DNA of 64,000 nucleotides from Rhizobium favelukesii (GTDB lineage: Bacteria > Pseudomonadota > Alphaproteobacteria > Rhizobiales > Rhizobiaceae), in assembly GCF_000577275.2 (NCBI RefSeq), contig NZ_HG916854.1, positions 186,001 to 250,000 on the forward strand. Reading direction: 5' to 3'. The position numbers were made by a program, and so were the translations under genes. Shown piece by piece: positions 42,854-51,293 of this stretch. Each line of letters begins with the position of its first letter. The first letter of the stretch is position 1. The notes beneath the pieces are model-generated. The model saw only the letters and a program-made list of their open reading frames with translations, ran no database searches and was not told where the DNA came from.

Positions 42854-43158
42854 ACTGCCTCCCGGATGTCGGAGCAGGGATGTGCCCCTACCTTCGGCAC
42901 CAACGGTTGGCCGGCTGACTGCTCAAGTCCAGAAATATCTGATTGATTTTACGGAAAGAAATTCTTTTCGGAGTTTGCAAAACGCCATTCTCGCCATGGA
43001 CAAGATCGCCGTGGTTTGCGCGACAGCAGAACGTCGTCATTCGAAACGCGGCGTTGCCGATTGCAAAAATCCTGCTTCGTCGAGCTAAATAGAATACTAT
43101 TTCTATAGATAATACTTTGTGCTGTTAGCCTATCGTCTTCCTGACGACGGAGGCTGAT
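42854..43158. promoter_or_regulatory. Divergent promoter region with palindrome
   Basis: About 305 bp between divergent oxygenase genes. The AT-rich part contains ATAGAA (43089-43094) and TTCTAT (43101-43106), a perfect 6-bp dyad with a 6-nt centre, about 53 bp before the ATG at 43159. A similar dyad is at 16759-16772. It is a candidate operator for the cluster. No gene is present. Confidence 0.5.
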
Positions 43159-43800
43159 ATGAGTACCGCGCAACGACAGCTCAAACTTGGCGCCTTCCTG
43201 TATCCGACAGGCCATCATGTGGCTGCCTGGCGGCATCCGGAGGCACAAGCGGATGCCGGTTCCAACATCGCTCACTATATCGAGCTTGCGCAACTCGCCG
43301 AAGCGGCAAAATTCGATCTCATCTTCATGGCGGACGGCGTCGGCACTCGCGGTACCGACATCGACGCTCTGAGCAGGACCGCGGTACGCTACGTGGCGCA
43401 GTTCGAGCCGATTACGCTACTCTCGGCTCTCGCCACGGTGACAAAAGACATAGGCTTCGTCGCCACAGCGTCCACCTCCTACAACGAGCCCTACCATATC
43501 GCCCGGAAATTTGCCTCGCTCGACCACATCAGCGGCGGACGCGCGGGCTGGAATCTGGTTACCTCCTCCAGCGAGCACGAGGCGCATAACTTCGGCCGTG
43601 ATGAACACTATGCGCATGCGGAGCGATACGAGCGCGCGCCACACCTGCCGGTCGGACTGCGAGACTTTGTTGAACTGGTGCTGCCCGAACTGCGGCGGCG
43701 TGGTCTGTTTCGCACTGAATACCAGGGCAGGACCCTGCGAGAGAATCTCGGGCTCAGCGTACCTCAACATCCGGCGCGCCTTCAGGCCGCGGCAGAGTAG
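43159..43800 (+). pseudogene. NtaA/DszA-family monooxygenase with a large in-frame internal deletion
   Basis: The 213-residue frame joins the N-terminal 160 residues of an NtaA/DszA-type enzyme (FDLIFMADGVGTR, IGFVATASTSYNEPYHIAR, ISGGRAGWNLVTSSS, HAERYERA) directly to its last 50 residues (LPVGLRDFVELVLPELRRRG and RTEYQGRTLRENLG). Compared with the full paralogue at 40305-41663, about 240 residues (720 bp) are missing at the junction near 43638, and the frame is kept. Half of the TIM barrel is absent, so catalysis is very unlikely. It is the first gene of the ssuBAC-like operon, with the next start 10 bp after its stop, so the deletion spares downstream translation. Confidence 0.8.
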
Positions 43801-43809
43801 GGGCACAAA

Positions 43810-44646
43810 ATGAACCGGCCCCATCTTACAGTCGAGCATATCACCCGGCAGTTCCAAATCGACGGCGAGCCGCTTGTCGCACTTGACGATATCAACCTCG
43901 ATATTGCCGAAGGCGAGTTCGTGACGATCGTCGGCGCCAGCGGTTGCGGAAAGTCGACGTTGCTGCGTCTTTTCGCCGGTCTGGATGTCGCGACATCGGG
44001 CACCATTCGCCATGCGGGCGAGGCAGTCAACGAGCCTAGCCTCGATCGCGGCATCGTCTTTCAGGAACCGCGCCTCTTTCCCTGGCTCACGGTCGAGAAG
44101 AATGTCTCCCTTGGCCTTTTGAACAGCAGACTGCCAAAGGCGCAAAAGTCGGAACTCGTGCGCGACCATCTGGAGCTGGTCGGGCTTTCCCGCTTTGCCA
44201 ATGTCTACCCGTACCAGCTGTCGGGCGGCATGGCGCAGCGCGCCGGTATCGCCCGTGGCCTCGTCAGTCGGCCAAACGTCCTGTTGCTCGACGAGCCCTT
44301 CGGCGCGCTCGACGCCATCACCAAGGCGCATCTGCAGGACGAGCTGGAGGAGATCTGGGCCAAGGAAAACATCACCATGGTGATGGTCACGCATGACGTC
44401 GAAGAGGCGGTCTATCTCGGGGACCGCGTCGTCGTGATGTCACCGCGCCCAGGCCGCATCCGTGAAATCATACCGGTCAGGCTGGCGCGTCCGCGCCGCC
44501 GCACATCCAGCGAGATTGCCAGTGCGCGCGATCGCGTCCTGAAAAGCCTTCATGCGACGGGCGAGAACACGCAGTCCCAGGCCAAGGGGTCGAAGCCATC
44601 CGATGACGGCGGTCGCACCGAACGCACGGTTGCTCTGGCGAGGTAA
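43810..44646 (+). CDS. Sulfonate/nitrate/taurine-type ABC transporter ATPase (SsuB-like)
   Basis: Cytosolic ATPase of 278 residues from the SsuB/TauB/NrtD group. Walker A is GASGCGKST, the signature LSGGMAQRAGIARGL, Walker B LLLDEPFGALD and the switch VMVTHDVEEAVYL. The C-terminal tail (residues 225 onward) is rich in Arg, Ser and Thr and looks like a linker. It follows the truncated monooxygenase by 10 bp and precedes a binding-protein gene by 24 bp. Confidence 0.9.
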   Translation: MNRPHLTVEHITRQFQIDGEPLVALDDINLDIAEGEFVTIVGASGCGKSTLLRLFAGLDVATSGTIRHAGEAVNEPSLDRGIVFQEPRLFPWLTVEKNVSLGLLNSRLPKAQKSELVRDHLELVGLSRFANVYPYQLSGGMAQRAGIARGLVSRPNVLLLDEPFGALDAITKAHLQDELEEIWAKENITMVMVTHDVEEAVYLGDRVVVMSPRPGRIREIIPVRLARPRRRTSSEIASARDRVLKSLHATGENTQSQAKGSKPSDDGGRTERTVALAR

Positions 44647-44669
44647 GCTTCACAAAACGGAGAGAAATC

Positions 44670-45746
44670 ATGAAACGCGCATTTCTGTCACGACTGGCCG
44701 TCAGCCTCGCCCTGATGCTTGCCGCCGCGCCGGTCACGGGCCAGGCGGAGGAGCCGCTGGTTATTCATGTCGGCTATGCCGCCATCGGCGTCGACAATCG
44801 GCCTTATGCGGAAGGCACCTCTGCCGCGACCGCACGGGCCGGTGAATTTCTGGAAAAGGAATTCGCCAATGATCGGAACGTTAAGATCGAGTGGACCTTC
44901 TTCAAGGGCGCTGGCCCTGCCGTCAATGAAGGCTTTGCCAATGACCAGCTCGACTTCGCCTATCAGGGCGATCTTCCTTCGCTGATCGGCCGCGCCAACG
45001 GTCTGAAGACGAAGTATCTCCTTGCGAGCGGCGCGCGAAAGCCGCTCTATCTCGCCGTGGCGAAAGCCTCCGGCATCAAGTCGATCGAGGATCTGAAGGG
45101 TCGCAAGATTGCCCTCCAACGCGGCACGAACGGTCATCTCGCCGCCATCAAGGTTCTCGAGGCGCACGGCTTGAAGGAGCGCGACGTTCAGGTCGTCAAC
45201 CTCGACAGTGCCGGCACGGTTGCTGCATTAACCAGCAAAGACATCGATGCGGCCTTCGGCGACACGCAGTTGATCAACCTTGCCGCCAAGGGTGCCGCCG
45301 ACGTCATCTACACGACGAAGGGTGACGATCCGCGCTTTGGTCGCAATGCGGGTATCATCGGCCGGGAGGCATTTATCGATGCCCATCCGGAGATTACCCA
45401 GCGGGTCGTCGATGCGTTCGTCAAGGCGGCGCAATGGTCGTCCGATGAGCCCAATCGCGCAGCCCTTCTCGAACTGTGGCACAAGTCCGGAACGCCGGTT
45501 CCGATCCTCGAGGAATACTTCAAGGGCGATGCGCTTGCCTATCGCAATTCGCCGTTGATCGATGAGCTCCTCGTCTCGCAGTACAAGGAGCAGGGCGAAA
45601 AGAGCAAGGAATTCGGGCTCATCCGCCGCGATGTCGACCTCGAAGGCTGGTTCGAGCCACGTTACCTGAACAGCGCGATCGAGCGCTTCGGCCTGCTGCA
45701 CTTCTGGCAGGCTTACGGCGCCGACGGCAAGCCGGTCGCCTCGTAA
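44670..45746 (+). CDS. Sulfonate-type ABC substrate-binding protein (SsuA-like)
   Basis: Periplasmic binding protein of the SsuA/TauA/NrtA group, 358 residues. The signal peptide is MKRAFLSRLAVSLALMLAAA, with cleavage near GQA-EE. Conserved parts include GYAAIGVDNRPYAEGT, FAYQGDLPSLIGRANGLKTK (the D-x-x-Q-GDxP region) and RKIALQRGTNGHLAAIKVLE. A GAGAGAAATC ribosome site precedes the ATG. Unlike the DszB-like protein at 19494, it has a signal peptide and lacks the CPVP cysteine, as expected for a true transport protein. The ligand is likely an organosulfur compound. Confidence 0.9.
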   Translation: MKRAFLSRLAVSLALMLAAAPVTGQAEEPLVIHVGYAAIGVDNRPYAEGTSAATARAGEFLEKEFANDRNVKIEWTFFKGAGPAVNEGFANDQLDFAYQGDLPSLIGRANGLKTKYLLASGARKPLYLAVAKASGIKSIEDLKGRKIALQRGTNGHLAAIKVLEAHGLKERDVQVVNLDSAGTVAALTSKDIDAAFGDTQLINLAAKGAADVIYTTKGDDPRFGRNAGIIGREAFIDAHPEITQRVVDAFVKAAQWSSDEPNRAALLELWHKSGTPVPILEEYFKGDALAYRNSPLIDELLVSQYKEQGEKSKEFGLIRRDVDLEGWFEPRYLNSAIERFGLLHFWQAYGADGKPVAS

Positions 45747-45769
45747 ACCAGGACCGGAGTAGCAGGCTA

Positions 45770-46588
45770 ATGGCAACCTATCTTGAACGTTCTGGCCATG
45801 ACGGCATCAAGGACTGGCCGAGATATCTCAGGGGACTGCTCTTTTCGCTCTTAGCCTTGCTTCTTCCCGTACTGCTGATCTCAGTCTGGTGGCTTGCCTG
45901 CGCAAGGGGGTGGCTGCCAGAGCAGATCCTTCCGGCACCCGCCTATGTGCTGCAGACGGGCCGCGATATGATTGCGAGCGGTGAACTGCTCTATCACGCC
46001 GCAGTCAGCTTGCGGCGCGTGATCTTCGGTTTTGCGATCGGTGCGGTGTTCGGTCTGGCGCTTGGCATCGCCATGGGGCTGTCGCAACGCGCCGAAGACT
46101 ATATCAAACCGCTCTTCCTCGCCTTTGCGCAGATCCCGACGCTTGGGTGGATTCCGCTCCTCATGCTGCTGGTCGGTATCGAGGAGACGCTGAAGATCAT
46201 CATCATCGCCAAGGGGGCGCTCGTCCCGATTGCGCTCAACACCTTCTCGGGTATCCGCAACGTTCCCGGCAAGTATATTGAAGTCGGAAAGGCGCTGCGT
46301 TTCAGCCGCTGGCAGACGCTTCGGCTGATCGTTCTGCCCGCTGCCGTTCCGTCGATCTTCACCGGAATCCGCTACGGCCTCACGCACGCATGGACATCGC
46401 TCGTCGGCGTCGAGTTGCTGGCATCGTCCGAAGGGCTTGGATACCTGCTCGTCTGGGGCCGGCAGATGTTCTGGCTGGATACCGTGATCGTCGCGATGAT
46501 TGTGATCGGGCTCATCGGCTTTGCGATGGACAAAGGACTGAGTGGCGCCGAGGTCTTCATTCAGCGCTGGAAGAAAGAGGGGCTTTAA
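45770..46588 (+). CDS. Sulfonate-type ABC transporter permease 1 (SsuC-like)
   Basis: Inner-membrane permease of 272 residues with about six hydrophobic segments and the SsuC-type EAA loop VGKALRFSRWQTLRLIVLPA near residue 170. LFLAFAQIPTLGWIPLLMLL is the conserved stretch preceding it. The next gene encodes a second permease of the same family, so the transporter probably has a heterodimeric membrane domain, which differs from the homodimeric Ssu of E. coli. Confidence 0.9.
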   Translation: MATYLERSGHDGIKDWPRYLRGLLFSLLALLLPVLLISVWWLACARGWLPEQILPAPAYVLQTGRDMIASGELLYHAAVSLRRVIFGFAIGAVFGLALGIAMGLSQRAEDYIKPLFLAFAQIPTLGWIPLLMLLVGIEETLKIIIIAKGALVPIALNTFSGIRNVPGKYIEVGKALRFSRWQTLRLIVLPAAVPSIFTGIRYGLTHAWTSLVGVELLASSEGLGYLLVWGRQMFWLDTVIVAMIVIGLIGFAMDKGLSGAEVFIQRWKKEGL

Positions 46589-46591
46589 ACG

Positions 46592-47359
46592 ATGGCCGCC
46601 ACATCAACGGATACCGTCCGCCTCCGGCGGGACCTCACGCTTCCATTTCTTCTTCTCGTCGCATGGGAAGCTTCCAGCCGCTTGGGGCTCGTGGATCCAC
46701 GCTTTTTGCCATCCATCGAGGATGTCATTTCGACGGCCAAGCGCGAGATCATCGACAATGGTCTGACGGGACAGCTCGGATCGAGCCTGTTGCGCAATCT
46801 TGCCGGCTTCCTGATCGGCTGCGTTTTCGGCGTCAGCTTCGCTACGCTGGTCGCCGTTACCCGAACGGGGGATCGGCTGATCATGCCGACCTTCAACGGC
46901 CTCAAACAAATTTCCCTGCTGGCGTGGATTCCGCTGATCTCGGTATGGTTCGGTTTTGGTGAGCAGGCGAAGGTCGTGTTTGTTGCGCTCGCTGCCTTCA
47001 TCCCCATCGCTCTCAACACCTATGACGGCATCAAGGGCGCGCCAGCCGATCTGGTCGAGGTCGGCCGTTCGCTGCGGTTCAGCCCGTGGCAGCGCATCAC
47101 CAGAATCTACCTGCCCTCGGCCCTGCCGGCGATCGCAACCGGCATTCACCTCGGCCTGATATACTCGTGGTTGGCAACGGTTGGCGCGGAATACTTCCTC
47201 GCGGTGGGCCCAGGCATCGGCGGCCTTGTGATTGCCGGGCGCGAGCGTTTCGATATGGCATTGGTGATGGTTGGCGTGATCATTCTCGGCCTCGTCGGGT
47301 TTGCACTCAACAGGCTGGCTGGCGCGGCCGAAGCAAGGCTCCTGCGCTGGCGCAGTTGA
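46592..47359 (+). CDS. Sulfonate-type ABC transporter permease 2 (SsuC-like)
   Basis: Second permease of the importer, 255 residues, starting 3 bp after its partner stop. EAA loop VGRSLRFSPWQRITRIYLPSAL lies near residue 157, with NGLKQISLLAWIPLISVWFG before it. About six hydrophobic segments are present. It is paralogous to 45770-46588 (the regions LISVWFGFGEQAKVV and LMLLVGIEETLKII match in position). The operon ends here; the next gene on the strand starts 484 bp on. Confidence 0.9.
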   Translation: MAATSTDTVRLRRDLTLPFLLLVAWEASSRLGLVDPRFLPSIEDVISTAKREIIDNGLTGQLGSSLLRNLAGFLIGCVFGVSFATLVAVTRTGDRLIMPTFNGLKQISLLAWIPLISVWFGFGEQAKVVFVALAAFIPIALNTYDGIKGAPADLVEVGRSLRFSPWQRITRIYLPSALPAIATGIHLGLIYSWLATVGAEYFLAVGPGIGGLVIAGRERFDMALVMVGVIILGLVGFALNRLAGAAEARLLRWRS

Positions 47360-47843
47360 GAGCAGCGAATTTCAAGCTTCCCAACCGAACGTCGTTTCTC
47401 TTGTCCACGAATGTGGCGCTTCGGGTTTCGAGCCGACGGGCAATGGCGAGGGCTGTTCGGGCAGGGACGAGGGTACAAGGCTGCGCGAGCCTCGGCGGCC
47501 TGCCACGGCCGGACAACAGGTTTCTCGCTGGTTTTTGATCCGTACCGCGCGAACCGGCCCACCGACCATCGCGCCCTACGATACGGTTTTTGCCAATCCT
47601 TTTGCGGGGTTTGCCGCTGCATACGATATTTCTTCGTTTCCCTTTTTGCTTCGCCGGCGCAATCGTCCTGCTCGGTGCGAAGCTGCCGGAGCATGCGCAT
47701 TCTCGCAATCTCGTCAGCGGGACGAAAAATCTTCTGCGCGCAGTTATTCTTTCCCATGCGAGAAGAAACTTTGACTTCGTGTTTCGGCACGCGAGACGGA
47801 TGCTTCTGTCGAGGACCATTTCGGAACCAAGAGGAGCCTTCGC
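47360..47843. other. Intergenic region, no supported gene
   Basis: About 480 bp between the ssu-type operon and the third peptide-type binding-protein gene. Its frames have no family match and no ribosome sites. The final bases carry GAGGAG (about 47831), the ribosome site for the next gene. It presumably contains the promoter of that gene. Confidence 0.5.
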
Positions 47844-49442
47844 GTGTCCATCAACCGTCGTAGTTTCAATCAGTTAATTCTGCTTGCCGGCGCGGGTGCA
47901 TTTCTTCCGTCGATCTCCTTCGGGCAGGGCGCCGCGCCAGCTTCCGGCGGCACCTTGAATTGGATCTACCGCGTGGATCCGGGCAACGCATTGCTTGCGA
48001 TCAACACGTCGTCGGGAACCGGCCAGGCCATCGGTCCGAAGATCGTCGAGGGGCTCCTGACCTTTGACTTCGACGTCAAGCCGCAGCCACTCTTGGCAAC
48101 CGACTGGGCCGTCTCTGAAGACAATCTGCGCTACACGTTCAAGCTCCGTAAGGGTGTCAAATGGCATGACGGAGCCGACTTCACCTCCGCCGACGTTGCC
48201 TTTTCGATCCTGCGGCTGAAGGAGGCTCATCCGCGCGGTCGCATCACCTACCAGAATGTCGTCGAAGTCCAGACACCTGATCCGCTTACCGCCATCATCG
48301 TACTATCCAAGCCCGCACCCTTCCTGCTAGCGGCACAATCGAGTTCGGAATCGCCGATCGTTCCGAAGCATATCTTCGAGAGGCTCGCACCGGGCGATGG
48401 CCAAACCCTGCAGACCACGATCGGCACCGGGCCCTTCAAGCTGACGGAATGGGTGCCCGGCAGCCATCTGATCTTCGAGCGAAACACGGACTACTGGGAT
48501 GCCGGAAAGCCCTATCTCGATCGCATCATCCTGCGCGTGGTGACGGATCCGGCAGCGCGGTCTGCCGCCTTGGAGACGGGCGAGGCCGACATAGGCGACA
48601 ATCCCGTGCCGCTCGCTGACCTCGACCGGTTGAAACAGGATCCCCATCTTGTCGTTGACACCACCACCTACGCCTATTCAGGTCCGCAGCAGCAGTTGTT
48701 CTTCAACTACGACAATCCGCTGTTCGCCAAGCGCGAGGTGCGGCTTGCCATCGCCAAGGCAATCAATCTGCAAGAGATCGTCGATGTTGCGCTTTACGGC
48801 TATGCGCAGGTTTCGCCGAGCCCCGTCAGTACGGCATTGCCGAAGTGGTACGATCCAAGCGTTGTGGCGCATCGGTTTGATCCCGTCGCTGCCGAAAAGC
48901 TCCTCGACGAGGCAGGCTATCCGCGCAAGTCGGACGGAAAGCGCTTCGATCTCCGGCTGACATACAATTCCTATCTGCCGCAAGGCTATGCCGATGTCCT
49001 GAAAAGCCAGTTGGAAAAGATCGGCATCGGCATCGAGATCAAAAAGTACGACCTCCCCACATTCTTGAAGACTGTCTACGCCGACAGGGCCTTCGACTTG
49101 GTGGTGGAGTCTCTCTCGAACACCTTCGATCCTTCCCTCGGCGTCCAGCGCGCCTATTGGAGCAAGAATTTTAAGATCGGCCTGCCGTTTTCGAATGCGA
49201 GCCACTACGCCAATGCTCAGGCAGACGCGCTGCTCGAGGCGGCTGCGATAGAGCCGGATGAGAATAAGCGATGGGAGACCTGGAGCAAATTCCAACATCT
49301 CATCCACGACGAAGTTGCTTCCGTCGACCTCGTTGCTGCTGGTGCGCAGATCGTTGCCAACAAGCGGGTGAAGAACTTCGTTACGGGATCGCAGGGGCTG
49401 AACTGGAGCTTCGGCGACCTGTGGATCGATCCGAACGCTTGA
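47844..49442 (+). CDS. Peptide-type ABC substrate-binding protein, Tat-exported, copy 3
   Basis: SBP family 5 protein, 532 residues from a GTG at 47844 behind GAGGAG. SINRRSFNQLILLAGAGA is a twin-arginine signal with cleavage near SFGQG. Landmarks are KIVEGLLTFDFDVKPQPLLA, YTFKLRKGVKWHDG, TEWVPGSHLIFERNTDYWDA and NASHYANAQADALLEA. It is a paralogue of the proteins at 21755 and 33583. No permease or ATPase gene of its family lies next to it, so it probably shares the dppBCDF core at 23635-27533. Confidence 0.9.
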   Translation: MSINRRSFNQLILLAGAGAFLPSISFGQGAAPASGGTLNWIYRVDPGNALLAINTSSGTGQAIGPKIVEGLLTFDFDVKPQPLLATDWAVSEDNLRYTFKLRKGVKWHDGADFTSADVAFSILRLKEAHPRGRITYQNVVEVQTPDPLTAIIVLSKPAPFLLAAQSSSESPIVPKHIFERLAPGDGQTLQTTIGTGPFKLTEWVPGSHLIFERNTDYWDAGKPYLDRIILRVVTDPAARSAALETGEADIGDNPVPLADLDRLKQDPHLVVDTTTYAYSGPQQQLFFNYDNPLFAKREVRLAIAKAINLQEIVDVALYGYAQVSPSPVSTALPKWYDPSVVAHRFDPVAAEKLLDEAGYPRKSDGKRFDLRLTYNSYLPQGYADVLKSQLEKIGIGIEIKKYDLPTFLKTVYADRAFDLVVESLSNTFDPSLGVQRAYWSKNFKIGLPFSNASHYANAQADALLEAAAIEPDENKRWETWSKFQHLIHDEVASVDLVAAGAQIVANKRVKNFVTGSQGLNWSFGDLWIDPNA

Positions 49443-50279
49443 GATCAAGGATGGATAGAAAAGCGCCACATTGATCGATTGGCTGGGCGATGGGATTAAA
49501 CTGGCGGCACTCGACATCGGGCCGGTTGAGGGGATCGGCTGTGCGTTACCGCTGTGTTTGCGACGCGCAACGGCGACGTTCGATTTCTTCAGGGATTCCA
49601 GACCGCGTATCGCTCGATCAAGCAGCGCGTGCCACTGCGACAAGCGCGGCCTCCACATCGGGGTTCCGCTCGCCCGTCGTCCGCTTCACTGTCGCGTATA
49701 TGTTCTCCAGCTCCACATGGGGGATGCCATGAGTCTCGGCGAACTCAACGCTCGTGCCAGCTCCTCTGCGGAGATAACCCGCTTGTAAGGGGCATTGACC
49801 GTCCCGAGCACAAGTGCATGGACAGCCAAGGGGCTGTGATGAATTGAGCAGTGAAGATTGCTCAGGTCATTGCCGTGCGGCGAATATGGTTCAATCCCAC
49901 ATGGTTGTCATGGCGTGGTCCGGTTGACGCTGGGATGTCCGCCGCGGTGATGTGCTTAGCGCTTCCTCATCATATCACGAGTGCGGCCATCGCAGCGGTG
50001 GTGCCTTCTTCCGTCACGATTCCCCGCGCGTTGGATCGCCCACAGAGCAAATTCGCTACAACTGCTCGCCTGGCGTCTCGTTGCCCGCAGCGAGAAACCG
50101 GAAAACCGCTGTGATCACCATCCCAGCCGCGTCCGGTTCACACGGCCGGCGCTCGGAGAGGAGGGATGACGATGCAGCCCGAAAGTTCCACGAAGAAACC
50201 CAGCGCTGCCCGAAGAACAACCGATGACCAAGGGCCTTCGACGACGTCCCCTTCCTGAAGAGCAGTGCGTCCCGAACGC
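49443..50279. other. Gene-poor stretch with relics
   Basis: About 840 bp with no intact gene. The minus strand between 49618 and about 49855 carries a frame-shifted ORF relic (see next entry). The rest (49856-50279) shows short frames without family matches. This looks like degraded sequence of mobile or deleted origin. Confidence 0.5.
49618..49855 (-). pseudogene. Frame-shifted relic of an unidentified protein
   Basis: On the minus strand one frame reads LAVHALVLGTVNAPYKRV then ISAEELARAL. The adjoining frame continues EFAETHGIPHVELENIYATV, KRTTGERNPDVEAALVAVAR and stops at 49618-49620. Both parts look protein-like and they join over a few bases near 49735, which suggests a single-base loss in one former gene. 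No family was recognised. Confidence 0.35.
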
Positions 50280-51047
50280 TCAAAACAGCCTGACGCCTGT
50301 CAGATGTGCCAGCCTAGCCATCAGCCTGTCCTGATAATCCGGGTCTGTAACTTCCGCAGCGGGTCGACGCTGCTGGCGGTGATGCCAATAGGCACCGTTG
50401 ATCTTTGCGTCTTCGTCGTCGCTCGTCGCCAGCCAGGTCTGGGTCTGATGACCCATTTGAAGATCATCGGGCGCTCCGGCACCGCCCATCTTGGTTGGCA
50501 CCCAGCCGGGATCCACCGCATTGCTGAGGACATCGGGCCAGTGCCGAGCAACGGCCGCTGCGATGGTGGCCACGTGAAGCTTGCTTTCGGAATAGGCCTG
50601 GCTTGTATTCCAAGCGCGCGTTTTCCAGTCGATATCATCGGTGGAGCTACCGCCACTCTGGTGCATGCCGCTGGTAAGGTAGACCAGACGGTCAGGTCGG
50701 TCGATCAATGCCGTGAGCAGGTATGGTGCCAACGTGTTGACAGCCAGGATCTTCGCATGACCTTCGGGTGTGTTCCCACGGCTCCTCTCGGAGTAGATGC
50801 CGGCATTGTGGATGACGGCGTCCATCTGTCCGACCTCATTGACCTGTTCAGCAATGGAACGCGTCTCCGCATCGCTGCTGAGATCGCCGATGACCACCGC
50901 CAAGGCTCTGGTTCTAAGATTTGCGACGGCCGAGGCCCTGTCGTTGGAGCGCGCATGCAACACGACCTCATGGCCTTCGTCTATCAAGGTGCAGGCCGCA
51001 GCCAGCCCCAGTCCGTCGGTTGATCCAGTAATGAAAACGCGGCTCAC
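50280..51047 (-). CDS. Short-chain dehydrogenase/reductase
   Basis: NAD(P)-dependent oxidoreductase of the SDR family with a Rossmann fold, 255 residues from a GTG at 51047 that follows AAAGG. Cofactor motif FITGSTDGLG is at residues 5-14, NAG at 81-83, catalytic Ser126 in YLTSGMHQ, and Tyr152 with Lys156 in AYSESK. An earlier start at 51134 lacks a ribosome site. It stands alone between degraded stretches; its substrate is unknown. Confidence 0.85.
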   Translation of the reverse strand: MSRVFITGSTDGLGLAAACTLIDEGHEVVLHARSNDRASAVANLRTRALAVVIGDLSSDAETRSIAEQVNEVGQMDAVIHNAGIYSERSRGNTPEGHAKILAVNTLAPYLLTALIDRPDRLVYLTSGMHQSGGSSTDDIDWKTRAWNTSQAYSESKLHVATIAAAVARHWPDVLSNAVDPGWVPTKMGGAGAPDDLQMGHQTQTWLATSDDEDAKINGAYWHHRQQRRPAAEVTDPDYQDRLMARLAHLTGVRLF

Positions 51048-51293
51048 GTCGATACCTTTCAAAATTCCATCTCCAGCGGAGATAGGTAAAGGTGCGAGCC
51101 CGACCACCCCTTCATGTGTGACTACGGCCCGCACCGCCTGAAGTCGAATTGTCTGTATTCGTGCGGATCCTTTTCAAGCCCGGCGCCGGGACCATGATCC
51201 GGACAGCGAGATCGAAGCCAATCTTGCCGTGTGCGTCGGCGTTGTCTTAAATTAATTCATTGCCGCTCAGGCAATTTAGGCACATCGTCTTAT

